A DNA stretch of 64,000 bases from contig CM053143.1 in assembly GCA_028571685.1 (NCBI GenBank), positions 138,170,829-138,234,828 on the forward strand, given 5' to 3'. Of this stretch, positions 1 to 11,069 are shown piece by piece. How positions within the stretch are numbered: the first letter of the stretch is position 1; each line of letters opens with the position of its first letter. The notes under the pieces are model-generated. The model did no database searches. It was not told where the DNA came from and saw only the letters and a program-made list of their open reading frames with translations. A program made the position numbers and the translations under genes. The DNA is from Heterohyrax brucei. Lineage: Eukaryota; Chordata; Mammalia; Hyracoidea; Procaviidae.

Positions 1-620
1 ATAAGCCTTGGTGATTTTCTTTTATGGTCTATCTTACATAGGGTTCATTGTGCTTCTTGGACAGTCAGCCTTTCATCATTCTTGATATTAGGAAGGTTTT
101 CTGTCAGCAATTCATCAATGATTCCCTCTGTGTTTTCCGCTTTCTCCCCCATTCTAGAACTCAGATGAGAAAATTTTTGCTTTTGACTGTATCTGAGATA
201 ATTCTCAGAATTTTTCATTTTACATTCTTTTTTCTTGAGTTTTCCTCCGAGACATATCCAAGTATTTGTCTTCAACATCACTAGTCCTGTGATTCATCAT
301 TTCAAACCTGATCCTCAGCCCTTTTATGAGACTATTTCTGAAACCTTCTTGTTTATCTTTTGGACTTCTGATAGTTCTTTTGCATGGCTTTAGTTGTGAA
401 CTTATGTTGGTATTTTGTTCCTGTATTACTTTCATGCATTCTTACATGAATTTGTCTATTTTCCTCTAGTTTTTGCATGCTGTTTGCTTCAATTCTTGAA
501 TTTCTCTAAATATAGAGCTTTGAATTCCCTATCAGATAATTCTAGTACCTTTTTTTTTCTACTGGAAATCACTTGATGTTTAACTTTGAATCCCTACTGG
601 ACCCTTCCTGTCATTTTAAA
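1..620 (-). mobile_element. L1/HAL1-like ORF1 relic
   Basis: The minus strand carries two broken frames (about 435-220 and 281-45). Read in order they resemble the coiled-coil and following domain of LINE-1 ORF1. The pieces HRTSDVEDKYLDM, then KNSENYLRYS, then ELLTENLPNI occur in the same order as the ORF1 of the L1 at 35.8 kb in this window (KRISDLEDR, KNEETLRSMWDSIKR, ELLKENFPEI). Charged, heptad-like composition fits a coiled coil. No RT frame follows, so it may be a HAL1 (ORF1-only) copy or a truncated L1; I cannot separate these. Boundaries are approximate and it continues past the window edge. It is non-functional. Confidence 0.55.
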
Positions 621-845
621 AATATGTTTTGATGTAGTTGGTTGTTTCTGGACCATTCTGTAGTTTTTTTGTTTGTTTGTTTATTGCTTGTACATCTGTT
701 TGCTTTATCCTGCTGTTTTGTTTTCTTTGGTTATGTGATGTGTGTATGTTTTTAATGAGAAAGATAATCACACTACTTTCAGAAAATTTAGAAATTAAAG
801 AAAGTAAAACTCATGAAAAACTTTGCTAGTCACACAGCATAATGA

Positions 846-1035
846 GTGTGGGTTTTGGTGGCAGATACACCCAAGTTTGTGTGTGATCAATTACTGTGAC
901 ATTTTGGGAAAATTGCTTAATCTCTTTAAATCTGTCTTCTCATTGGTAAAATAAAAATAATACTTACACCATAAGATTCTTGGGCCCTGTGTAAAGTACT
1001 TAGCACAGTACCTGGCACACAGTAGGTATTTGATG
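846..1035 (+). repeat. MIR SINE relic
   Basis: It has the order typical of MIR: a failing-to-concentrate core, then a stretch like 'cttctcattggtaaaat', then 'ggcacacagtaggtatttg' at the 3' end. Old and diverged. It ends just before unremarkable sequence (1036-1499) in which I see nothing. Confidence 0.7.
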
Positions 1036-1499
1036 CGTGACAGCATTGTTGTGACTGTTGTTTCCTTTCCAATATTTTTTACATACTTAGGATCATACTG
1101 TGTTTATGATTTTGTATCCTGCCCTTTTTCTTTTACCATTGTAATAATTCCCCATGTTATCATGCACTCTTTATAAATATTTTTAATAGCTACAGTATAT
1201 TAAGTGCAATGGAAATATTGCAGTTTACATGATATGAGAGTGTTTTGAAATTTTTAACTACTACAAATTTATGTTGGCATGAATGACTTTAGATTTGTTG
1301 GCTTCTCAGTACCCAGAAAAGATAGTTCCATCAAAGTATTTTAGCCAAACATACTTTTAAAACCATTCTGATTAAGCAGAGCAATAGAGATTTATAGGAT
1401 TGCTTGAAGATAACTGAAAGGCTAGAAGCTGGAAGCCCAACATGGATATTTCTTGTAACTGTTCCTTTTGGTTCCTGGGTATTCTCCATTTTAATAGTC

Positions 1500-1893
1500 T
1501 CAGTTCAAAGCATCATTAATGGATGTTTGCAGTTGTTCTTTCTTATTCTGAGTCATGACACATCAGCAAATATAGGTCCTGAAATCTTAACTCCTTCCAT
1601 GTCATTAAGGTTGACTCCACTTTGAGGAGGTCACTCTTTTCTGGTCATCTTTTGAGTGTCTTCCAGTGGCATGGAATCGGGCAATGTTCTGCTGCTCTTC
1701 AAAAGGTTTTTGCTGGCTAATTCTTTTCAGAAGTAGACAACCAGGTCCTTCTTCCTTGTCTTAGTCTAGAAGCTCAGGTTAAACCTGTCTGCCCTGAATG
1801 AACTCTGCTGGTATTTGAATACCAGTGGCACAGCTTTCAGTATCACAGCAACACCTAAGCCTCCACAGTGTGACAAACTGGATAGACACATGG
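1500..1893 (-). mobile_element. RTE LINE copy A, inverted 5' segment
   Basis: This stretch is the antisense of the RTE 5' region. It can be aligned directly to 29.33-29.72 kb in this window, with shared blocks such as 'ctttgaggagg', 'catcttttgagtg' and 'cttttcagaagtaga'. The element's 5' tip lies at the right end (about 1893). The sense part of the same element starts within a few bases. An antisense 5' segment placed directly before the sense remainder is the classic outcome of twin priming during target-primed reverse transcription. No coding role. Confidence 0.75.
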
Positions 1894-1898
1894 GGGTA

Positions 1899-4800
1899 AT
1901 GCTTTAAACTGAGACTAGTAAAATTGGGAGTTGTCAAAAATAAAATGGAATGCATAAACATCTGTATTCCAGGCATTAACGAGCTGACATGGACTGATAT
2001 GGGCCATTTTTAATTTTAAAATCACAGAGTCTAATACGCCAGGAATGACAACTTGAAGGGCAGTGGCGTTGCATTCATTGTCAGAAAGAATATTTCAAGA
2101 TATGTCCTGAAGTACAGTGCTATCATTGATAGCATGGAAGACCATTTAATACAACTGTTATTCAAATTTATGCACCAACCACTAAAGCCAAAGAGGAAGA
2201 ACTTGAAGATTTTCACCAATTTTTGTGGTCTGAAACTGATGGAACATGTGATCAGGATGGATTGATAGTTACTGGTGATTGGAATGCAAAAGTGGGAAAC
2301 AAAAAAGAAGGATCAGTAGTTGGGAAATATGGCTTTGATGGTAGAAATGATACCAGAGATTGCATGATAGAATTTTGCAAGACCAAGGACTTCTTCACTA
2401 CAAATAACTTTTTCATTAACACAAGCCGTGGCCACACACATGGATTTTGCAGATGTAGGACACAGACATCAGATTGACTCCATCTGTGGAAAGAGACAAT
2501 GGGAAAGCTCAATATCATCAGTCAGAACAAGACCAGAGTCCAGCTGCGGAACAGACCATCAATTGTTCATAGGCAAGTTCAAGCTGAAACTGAAGGAAAT
2601 CAGAAGAATTCTATGAGAACCAAAGTATGACCATGAATATAGCCCACCTGAATTTAGAATAGATTTGATGAATTGAACACTAATGATTGAAGACTAGATG
2701 AGTTGTAGAATGATGTCAAGGACATCATACGTGATGAAAGCAAGAGGTCATTAAAAGGACAGCAAAGAAAGAAAAGACCAATATAGATGTCAGAAAAGAC
2801 TTTAAAACTTACTCTTGAATGTCAAATGGCTAAAGCAAATGGAAGAAATGAAGAAGTAAAAGAACTGAACAGAAGATTTCAAAGGGTGACTCAAGAAGAC
2901 AAAGGAAAGTATTACAATGACATGTGCAACGACCTAGAGTTAGAACACCAAAGAGAAGAACATGCTTGGCATTTCTCGGGCTGAAACAACTGAAGTTATG
3001 ATATTGAAGAATGCTATAGGTGAAATATTAAATGACCCAAGAAGCATCAAAATAAGATGGAAAGAATAGGCAGTCACCGTACCAACCTTCAACCATTTCA
3101 GGAGGTACCATAGGATTAGGAACTAATGGTACTGAAAGAAGTCCAGGCTGCTGAAGACACTGGTGAAAAACAAGTCTCCAGGAATTGACAGAATGCACAT
3201 TGAGTTTCAGCAAATGAATACAGCACTGGAGGCTCTCATTCATCCATGCCAACTCACTGGAAGAGATCCATATTTATGCCTTTACTAAGAAAAGCAATCC
3301 AACTGAATGCAGTAATTATCAAACAATATCCTTAATATCACTGTCATGGATTGAATTGTGTTCCCCCCAAAATAGGTGTAGCCATGTGGCTGAGCCATGA
3401 TTTCTGGTATCTTGTGACTGTCCTCCATTTTGTGGTTTTCCTATGCTGTGTGTTAAAGGATTAGGGTGGGACTGTAAATCCCTTTATAAGAGCACCTGCC
3501 TGCTCCACTGTAAAGAGAGTTTCCCTGGAGTATGGCTTGCCCCACCCTTAATCTTTTCCTCCTGCCAGAGATAGAAGGAAAGGGAAGCAGACTGGAGAAG
3601 TGGGAACCTCGCACCATCAAGCAAGCAGCACTGGGAGAACACGTCCTTCAGACCTGAGATTCCTGTGCCAAGATGCTCCCTGGACAAAGACTGATACAAT
3701 ACTGGACTTTCCTTCAGAGCTAACAAAGGGGAAAGCCTTCCCCTGGAGCAAACACCCCGAATATGGACTTGTAGCCTACCAGACTGTGTAAGAATAAACC
3801 TTCCTTTGTTAAAGCCATCCACTCTGTGGTATTTCTGTTAGAGCGACACTAGCTGACTAAAACAATCACACAAGTAAAATTTTGCTGAAGCTTGTTCAAA
3901 AGCATGTGCCCCAATATGTCAACAAGGAACTGCCAGAAATTCAGGCTAGATTCAGAAGAGGATGTGGAACCAGAGATATCATTGGTGATACTGGGTGGAT
4001 TGTGGCTAAAAGCAGAGATTGCCAGAAAGATGTTTACCTGTGGTTTATTGACTGCAGAAAGGCATTTCACTGTGTGGGTTGTAACAAATGATGGATAACA
4101 TTGTGAAGAATGGAAACTCCAGAATAGTTAATTGTACTCATGAGGAACCTGTATATAGACTGAGAGGAAGTTGTTGGAAGAGAACAAGGGGATGCTGCGT
4201 GGTTTAAAGTCAGGAAAGGTGTCTGTCAGTGGTGTATCCTTTTACTAGATTTGCTCACTTAACAACCTGTGTTATGCAGATGACACAGTTTGCTGAAAGT
4301 GAAGAGGACTTGAAGCATTTACTGATGAAGATCAAAGACCACGTCCTCCAGACAGATTATATTTCGACATAGAGAAATAAAAATCCTCACAACTACCAAT
4401 AAGCAACACTGTGATGAAATATGATGTTGTCAAGGATTTCATTTTACTTGAATTCACAGTCAATACTCAAGAAGTGGCAGTCAAGAAATAAAAATATGAA
4501 TTACATTGGGCAAATATGCCACAAAAGACCTCCCTAAAGTGTTGAAAAGCAAAGATGTCACCTTGAAAGACTAAAGTGCCTTACCCAAGCTGTGGTGTTT
4601 TCAGTTGTCTCTTATAAATGTGAAAGCTGGAGAATTCATAAAGAAGACCAAAGAAAAACTGATGCCTTTTTGAATTGTGGTACTGGAGAAGAATATACCA
4701 TGGACTGCCAAAAGAATGAATGAATCTGTCTTAGAAGGAGTACTATCAGTTTACTCCTTAGAAGCAAGGATGGTGAGACTACATGTGATATTCTTTGAAC

Positions 4801-5036
4801 ATGTTCTCAGGAGGAATCAATTCCTGGAGGAGGACATCATGCTTGGTAAAGTAGAGGGTCACAAAAGAGAGGATGATCCTCAATGAGATGAACTGACCAA
4901 CTGGCTAAAGCAACAGGCTTAAGCATAACAAGGATTGGGAGGTTGCTGCAGTAACTGGCCGTGTGTTGTTCTGTTGTACAGAAGGTCAGTGTGAGTTGGA
5001 ATTGACTCAATGGCATCTAACGATAACAGCAACAAC
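1899..5036 (+). mobile_element. RTE LINE copy A, sense body (endonuclease to 3' tail)
   Basis: RTE-clade non-LTR retrotransposon, decayed. In order: an AP-like endonuclease region (about 1970-2480; the frame at 2223-2477 contains VTGDWNAKVGN and later CKTKDFF), a linker (2787-2984, ELNRRFQRVTQEDKGKYYNDM), reverse transcriptase (3882-4091, with PEIQARFRRGCGTRDII and motif A as FIDCRKAF), the C-terminal region (4677-4886) and the non-coding 3' tail ending near 'gcatctaacgataacagc'. Frames are broken by stops and frameshifts throughout. A solo LTR interrupts it at 3342-3864. With the inverted 5' segment it is close to full length. Confidence 0.9.
3342..3864 (+). mobile_element. Solo LTR, ERVL-MaLR-like (LTR-1)
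   Basis: Begins TG and ends CA, 523 bp, with a perfect 5-bp target duplication ATCAC (3337-3341 and 3865-3869). A five-base duplication and MLT/MST-like termini ('tgtcatggattgaattgtg' start; 'aataaaccttcctttgtt' poly(A)-signal region near the end) point to the ERVL-MaLR group. Open frames inside it (3484-3822 minus, 3600-3791 plus) are chance. It lies inside RTE copy A just before the RT domain, so it is younger than that RTE. Confidence 0.85.
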
Positions 5037-5090
5037 CAATTCAAAGCAATAGGAAGAAAGACCTTAATTGCATAAGAATGTGAGTTTGCC

Positions 5091-5440
5091 AGCAGACACA
5101 GAGGCCCCAAATCACAGTGCCTGAGACAAGTTAGAATTCTGTTTTTCTCTCATAACAGATCTGATGTAACATATCAGAGCTGGTGGACTTGACTTCGGGG
5201 ACCCAGACCCCCTTTATCCTGTGGACCTATCATATTGCCCTCATCCCCTAGTCCACGGTGACTCACCACCAGGTCTGCATTTCGGCAGGTGGGAACAGGA
5301 AAATGAGAAGGAAGGCAGGTGTCTACCCTTCACGAAACTTCACTCACTGCTTATATGCACATTCCGTTGGCTAGAATATAATCACATGGCCACACCTAGC
5401 TGTGAGGGAGGTTGGAAAATGTAATTTTAATCCAGGCATC
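5091..5440. repeat. Unidentified old interspersed repeat (tentative)
   Basis: The stretch around 'aatcacatggccacaccta' and 'gggaggttggaaaatgtaa' reminds me of a widespread old mammalian repeat, but I cannot name the family or fix its ends. The frame at 5221-5424 shows no domain and is likely chance. Confidence 0.35.
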
Positions 5441-5496
5441 CTGTATCCTATAAAATACTGGGGGTTCAATTTCTATATAGGAGTCAGTAGGTGCAT

Positions 5497-6009
5497 TGTG
5501 GATTGTACTGTGACTCCCCATGTCTCCAAAAGTCTGTCAGCTTGGTTGAGCCATGAGTACAAGTGTTGTGTGATTGTCTACAATTTTATGTGATTTCCCT
5601 ATGTGTTGTAAATCCTACCAATAGGATGAAATGAGGTGGCTTAGTGGCAGTTATACTGATGAGATGCACAAGATTAAATAGTGTTTTAAGCTAGTCTCTT
5701 TTGAGATACAGAAGAGACAAGTGAGCAGAGAGACATGGGGACCTCACAGCACTAAGAAAGCAGCACTGGGAGCAGAGTATGTCCTTTGCACCTGAGGTTC
5801 CTGCTCTGAGATGCTCCAAGACTGAGGGAGGATTGATGTACTACAAGGAACTTCCTTCAGAGCCAACAGAGAGAGAAAGCATTTCCTTGGAGCCAGCATC
5901 CTGAATTTGGACTCGTAGTCTATTAGACTTTAACAAAGAGAATACTTTCTCTTTGTTAAAGTCCCCAACTTGTGGTATTTCTGTTATAGTAGCACTAATA
6001 ACTAAGATA
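5497..6009 (+). mobile_element. Solo LTR, ERVL-MaLR-like (LTR-2)
   Basis: Shares the whole order of LTR-1 but belongs to a longer-5' subtype: 'ttttgagatacagaagag', 'gacctcacagcactaagaa', 'ccaacagagagagaaagc', then a region like 'ctttgttaaagtc' and the end 'agcactaataactaagata'. A short extra repetition near 5932-5960 (the 'aacaaagagaatac'/'ctttctctttgtt' stretch) is palindromic. The 3' terminal CA has mutated and no clean target duplication is visible. Confidence 0.75.
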
Positions 6010-6191
6010 GGGGGTTGATTGACTCACCTGCTAAGAGAAATCTCTTGCTGGAGATTTGTACACCTGGGCAGAGATGTTTCAAAAATAATGCAACCTACTT
6101 CTGAAAAGTCAGCCGTTGAGAATTCTACAGAACACAGTTCTACTCTGACACGTATGAGGTTGCAGTGAGTTGGAATTGACTCAATGACAAC
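6010..6191 (+). repeat. AfroSINE-like copy, long type, damaged head
   Basis: The 3' half is clear: 'ctacttctgaaaagtcagc' followed by 'acacagttctactctgac' and the tail 'gagttggaattgactcaat'. The tRNA-related head is poorly preserved. It directly abuts the end of LTR-2. Confidence 0.6.
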
Positions 6192-6687
6192 TTTTTTTTT
6201 CTGTAGAAGAATGGAAGAAAAATAATGAGGGATATCTAACTCATTCTAGCTGTCTCTGCCACAGAGGGATATTAATACGGAAAGCACACGTGAAAAGATC
6301 CAAGATGTGGGCAAGAATAGAGAAAGCACCGCAGATAGACCAACACAACACATCAGGAGTGTAAATCACGTTTTCCCTGAGTAACGACCCTTTCCAACCC
6401 CGTCCGTCTTATTTAGATCCAGTTTCTGAAGTTACGATTAATATAATTCATATTCTGCTGAAAGTCTACTTAGGCTACTGCGGGAGCTTTACAAAGATAG
6501 TCTTTTCTAACCAATTTAGGTCTAGGTGCGACCTAGAAAGCTGTCTTAGAAAGAAAGGTGGTACTAATATTGAATCTTGAAACACCAGAAGGGATTTATT
6601 GGAAGGATTGGGTCTGGTGAGGAGGAGAAGCAGCGTGAAGCCCGAGATAGCATCCTCCATGTACACATCATGATTGTAAGGTAATGC
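6192..6687. other. No feature recognised
   Basis: Mixed-composition sequence without a recognisable repeat, gene or RNA. The 145-codon minus frame that starts at 6912 and ends at 6475 runs from here into the SINE next door, so it is not a gene. Confidence 0.5.
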
Positions 6688-7127
6688 GTTAGCTGTTGTT
6701 AAGTTGGCCCCAGCTGTGGTTAACCCCACGTATGATGGGATCAGACTGTTAGAATCTATAGGGTTTTTACTGGCTGATTTTTCAGAAGTAGTTTGACAGC
6801 CCTTTCTTTGTTGTCTGTCTTGATCTGAAAGCTGCTCAAATTTGTTCATCATCATAGTAACACACAATTCTCTACATAGTTGGGTAGTGGCTGTGCAGGA
6901 ACACAGTGTCATAGTTGTTAAGTGCTATGACTGCTAAATGAGAGGTCAGCAGTTCAAATCCTCCAGTTGCTCCTTGGAAACTCTATGGGACAGTTCTACT
7001 CTGTTGCTATAAGCCAGATTCAACTTGATGGCAGTGGGTTTGGTTTGGGGTGCATGAAGTACATAGGTGGAGAGTTAAGCCTGGTTCTCCTGCATAGAAC
7101 ATGAGAATTCTACCACTGAACCACCCT
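6688..7127 (-). repeat. tRNA-Gly-type SINE, split by an AfroSINE
   Basis: Read on the minus strand it begins at 7127 with a tRNA-Gly-like head (antisense visible as 'gagaattctaccactgaa'). After the interruption it continues through the RTE-like body ('ttcagaagtagtttgacag', antisense) to the tail near 6690. An AfroSINE at 6898-7047 sits between head and body. No clean target duplication can be assigned at this junction. Confidence 0.8.
6898..7047 (+). repeat. AfroSINE-like copy, short type
   Basis: tRNA-derived SINE. Its B-box-like stretch is 'gtcagcagttcaaatcc', followed by 'ctccttggaaactctatgg', 'cagttctactctgttg' and the tail 'gatggcagtgggtttgg'. The head lost its start. It is nested in the antisense tRNA-Gly-type SINE and is therefore the younger of the two. 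Confidence 0.85.
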
Positions 7128-7470
7128 GTAAGATAATAGAAGCCCAGTTCAGACTGGCTTGAGCATAAAGGCTATACTTATTGGCTCACAAAATTGGAAA
7201 GTCTGGGGAACTAGAGAATGGAGATCCAGCTTCAGTATCATATGGATCCAGCCGTTCAATAGATGTCATTAGACCTGAGCTTCATGCCTCCTCTTGGTTC
7301 TCTTTTCTTCTCTGTTGGCTTTATTTAGGCAGACTCTTCCCATAATGTGGCAGAGATAAAAAAAGATTCAGATTTAAATCTATTCTCTCAGACGCTCCAG
7401 TGGAAAAATAACTTATTTCTATCAATAGTTCCAGTTAAAGTTTCTAGATGTCCTCTGACTGGACTGTCTA
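7128..7470. repeat. Possible old LTR/interspersed repeat, unnamed
   Basis: Blocks such as 'ctgttggctttatttaggc' and 'caatagttccagttaaag' resemble a common ancient mammalian repeat. I cannot assign the family or ends. Confidence 0.3.
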
Positions 7471-7749
7471 AATCATGCACCCACCTTTGGCTATGAGTGT
7501 GAAGGGATAGCCCCTACCAAAACACATAAACGGTGGGTGGATTGGGTTCTGTTTCCTGAAGAAAAATGGGTGATATTAGCAGATGAAGGAAAAGTGGGTG
7601 TTGGATAGGCACAAAGTTTATTTAGAGAACACATAGTAATCCTGAATGGATAGAGGCTGTTGGATTTGGGCACAGGAAGAGATCAGATGGTGGAAGAGTT
7701 TGGATGACTCTGCACAGAGCTTAGACTTTATCTGGTGAAAAATAGGGTA

Positions 7750-7925
7750 CAATAACTCTGTTTTATTTGTAAAGCATTTTCACACTCATTGACTCAGTTT
7801 CACAGAAGCTCTCAGGGATAAGTGTGGCATGTATCATTCTCACTTTACAGGTGAGAAACTGAGGCTCAAAGAGTTTATGTGTAACATATAAATTCACACA
7901 GTTGGTGAGTGCTATAATCCAGGCA
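7750..7925 (-). repeat. MIR SINE relic
   Basis: Antisense MIR order: 'ctcactttacaggtgagaa', 'actgaggctcaaagag', then 'cacacagttggtgagtg'. Diverged, as expected for this old family. Sequence from 7471 to 7749 shows nothing recognisable. Confidence 0.7.
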
Positions 7926-8222
7926 GTTAATACAGTCTTTTCACATTGTCTGAAGAGTCCAACAAGTCAATTAGCTGTAGCCAGAATATTCTCATGGTCT
8001 CAACCCAAACCACTCAAACAATAAGACCAGGCCAGGCCTACCAAGGTGGAGAAAGCAGTCAGGTTCTTTTTAGTGTCTTCCTGGGCCCACATCTAGGGAC
8101 TGTCTTGCAGACAGACATCCTTCTTCCCAGGATCAAAAGGTGTTTTTGTGCTTTCCCTGGAAATTGCTAGATGACTGGCAGAATAACTTGATGAAGTCAT
8201 TTGGGTAATTGTTATTAATGAC

Positions 8223-8736
8223 TGTTTTAGTCAGCTAGGCTGCTCTAACAGAAATACCACAGAGTGGATGGCTTTAACAAAGAAAGATTTATTCTTACAC
8301 AGTCCGGTAGGTTGCAAGTCCATATTCAGGGTGTCCGCTCCAGGAGAAGGCTTTCCCCTTGTCGGCTCTGGAGGAAAGTCTGGTATTGCATCAGTCTTTG
8401 TCCAGGGAACGTCCTTACGCAAGAACCTCTGGTCTGAAGGATGCGCTCTGCTCCCGGTGCTGCTTGCTTGATGGTAGCGAGGTTCTCAAATTGTCCTTTG
8501 TTTCTTTTTCCTTTTTATCTGAAAGCATTAAGGGTGGGACAAGCCACACTCTGGGGAAACTCCTCCTACAGCAGGACAGGGAAGTAATCCTATGTGGAAT
8601 TCGTAGCCCCACCCTCATCTTTTAACACACAGTTAGCAAAGCCATACAATGGAGGACATTTCCAAGATACTGGGAACCATATCCCAGCCACGTGGCTGCA
8701 CACATTTTTGGGGGACCAAGCATGCTACCTCTCTCA
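8223..8736 (-). mobile_element. Solo LTR, ERVL-MaLR-like (LTR-3)
   Basis: Starts 'tgttttagtcagctagg', the antisense of the LTR-1 end, and follows LTR-1 collinearly on the minus strand ('gatttattcttacacag', 'aggttgcaagtccatatt', 'gtgctgcttgcttgatgg'). The far end deviates after 'acatttttgggggacc', so the last ~25 bases are mutated or replaced. A weak duplication (ATGAC on the left, ATGAT on the right) is possible. Frames at 8268-8625 are chance readings of this LTR. Confidence 0.85.
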
Positions 8737-9045
8737 GGTTAATGATGTACTTTCACAGTAGTTCTTAATATCTTAATTCAAAACCAGTTTAAAAAGAAAG
8801 TGGAGTTTTAGGCACGATGGTGGGGCTTGGGGGTGGAGGGAGTGAAGCAAGATCTTCCAATACTCCTCAAATTGTACCTTACATTAATTCAGAATAAGTG
8901 CCGTACATACAAGTAATTGTATTTCTTTTTTCATTTCTTTATCCCCAGAGTGTGAAGACTATGGATAGAATAAATGACTTCGATATGCTTAGGTTTCCTT
9001 TTAGTGGCTTGGCCTCAATTGCTACATAATGTCCCCTTGGAAACA

Positions 9046-9368
9046 GTGGTGGTTCAGTGGCCGAAGTCCCACCTTTCATGCAGAAGGTCCAGGTGTGATT
9101 CTCAGCCAATGCACCTCATGTACAGCCAGCAACCACTTGTTAGTGGAGTCTTGTGTGTTACTCTAATGTTGAACAGATTTCAGTGGAACTTCCAGACTAA
9201 GACAGACAAGGAAGAAAAGTCTGTCAACTACTTCTGAAACATCAGCCAGTGACAAAACCTGTGGGTCACAGCCAATTATGGGGTTAGGGCAGGACTGGCC
9301 AGTGCTTCCTTCCATTGTGCAAGGGCTCTCTATGAACTCAGTGCTGTCTCTATGACAGCTAATGACAG
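9046..9368 (+). repeat. tRNA-Gly-type SINE, best complete copy
   Basis: Head 'gtggtggttcagtgg' matches the A-box part of tRNA-Gly, followed by a degenerate B box. The body 'aacttccagactaagacag' and 'ctacttctgaaacatcagc' matches the RTE 5' region seen at 29.5-29.7 kb. The 3' part ('gggcaggactggcc...tccattgtgcaagg') matches the RTE 3' tail. The three modules are in this order in all six copies in the window. It is a retroposon, not a tRNA gene. Confidence 0.85.
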
Positions 9369-10194
9369 TAATGGTTATCTCATATTTTAATCAACTTCAG
9401 TAAAATGAACACATTTGTTGTTGGGGAAATGGTGGCATGACAAAAGGATAGCTTAGGAATATTTTGACTTCCTCTCTTTCATCTCCAAGCCATTATAAAT
9501 AAACATACAATTTGAGTAAGACTTGTGAACTAGTTATGCAAATACACCTTCATGATGGGTCTCACCCAGTCTTCCCTTTGTAGAAGCCCTGTAGCTGCCA
9601 TTGAGAAAGGCTTTGCATAAAGGTTCTAGAAACTCAAATAACCATTTAAATCTTTAGTTCTGGATGCTTATGCCATTATCCTTCAAACATAGAAAGAGCC
9701 GTGTGGGAGCTATTACAATGGGTGGCTAGCTTCCATACAATGTATTCTATTTTTATTAGTAAAGTGACTCAGATTCCCTCCTTTTGTCTTTAAAATTGCA
9801 GTAGTTGCTTGGTAAAGCTCTGGCCTTGGTCGTCTCTGTTCTTCCAGCTTGGATAATTTCAGGAATTTTGCAGTAAATGAAAACATGTTTACTTGTGTGT
9901 GATTCCTGCATTTCAGAAAATGAGCCTTTCTGGGTCACTGTTCTGCCTCTTTCTGTGACCATAGGGAGGACAGTGCCCATCTCACTCTAGCTGCTAGGTG
10001 AGGACAATATAATTTAGAGCCACCCCCAAAGGAATAATCCTTGTATAGCAGGATTTGGAAAAGGATGGTATTTCAACTGGTTCATTCTGAGGGCCAGAAT
10101 CTGTGTGACCTATTTCAGGTACTGTGAGAGCTTATCACAGTATCTGTGGAGCATCTAATTGGTAAACCATCTGTCAGTGGCACACCATGGTCTG
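9369..10194. other. No feature recognised
   Basis: No repeat family, coding exon or RNA is apparent. The 74-codon minus frame at 9756-9980 has no recognisable domain. Confidence 0.5.
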
Positions 10195-10330
10195 TAACAC
10201 ATGGTCCAAACTCCTTAATGTGGCTTTAAGACCTTTCGTGGTCTACCTGTCTGGCCACTCCAGCTTCTCCTTGTGACACTGCTCTGTGCCCTAGTCACAT
10301 CATTCATGTAGAACTGGGGTCTAAAGTTGA
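10195..10330 (+). repeat. L2 LINE 3' fragment (tentative)
   Basis: Stretches like 'tcgtggtctacctgtctgg' and 'ccagcttctccttgtgac' are typical of the old L2 3' end. It is short and diverged, so this is a weak call. Confidence 0.4.
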
Positions 10331-10522
10331 AATTACTTACTGATTTTTTTTCCTCACTAAAAATCAGGCTTTGGATGCTTGTTCCTGAGCACAAAGTGAG
10401 ACACTCTGTACAATTTACAAGTATCTGCTGAATGAGAAAATGAGAAGAATTCATTGCTGAACTCAAACTGTGGGATGAGTTAAAACACTTATATTTAACA
10501 TAAACAAGATACAAAACAGAAG

Positions 10523-10716
10523 AGCCAAACCAGTTGCCATGCAGTAAGTATCATCTCATAGAGATTCCACATGTTTCACAGCAGAACCTTTCAATGTCTG
10601 CGATCATTTGGAAATAGGTCACCAGGCTTTTCTTCCAAGGTGCCTCTGGGTGGACTTGAACTTCCAGCCTTTAGGTTAGTAGATGATTCCTTATGTGTTT
10701 GTGTCACTCAAGGATG
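10523..10716 (-). repeat. AfroSINE-like copy, long type
   Basis: Antisense order: tail first ('ccaaaccagttgcc'), then the body 'tcttccaaggtgcctc', then the tRNA-related head around 'ggacttgaacttccagcc'. Moderately diverged. Confidence 0.65.
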
Positions 10717-11069
10717 TCATAACTTCAGAAAATGTTAAATAAAACACAAACACAAATATTAAATATGTGAAGCATGTGGGTGTGGGATTAGCGTATCTCT
10801 CTTCATTATGAAATCAGTAATCCCTTCGTATTTATGCTCATTCCAAAGAAAGGTGACCAACTGAATGTGGAAATTACTGAACAATATCATTGATATTACA
10901 CACAAGTAAAATTTTGCTCAAGATCATTCGAAAACAACTATAATAGTGTATTGATAAGGAACTGCTGGAAATTCAAGCTGGATTCAGAAGAGGACATGGA
11001 ACCAGGGGTATCATTGCTGATGTCAGATGGATCTTGGCTAAAAGCAGAGAATAACAGAAAGGTGTTTAC

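Noticed and set aside
3484-3822. 112-codon frame, with similar frames at 8268-8625, 23503-23962 and 40887-41147
   Set aside because: These are homologous because the DNA is the same LTR family. Their reading frames are not consistently open and are read on both strands.
6475-6912. 145-codon minus-strand open frame
   Set aside because: It runs through a tRNA-Gly-type SINE into non-repeat sequence, has no domain, and reflects chance openness.
9046-9120. tRNA-Gly-like sequence
   Set aside because: It is the head of a SINE repeated at least six times here, with a degenerate B box and no plausible cloverleaf 3' half.
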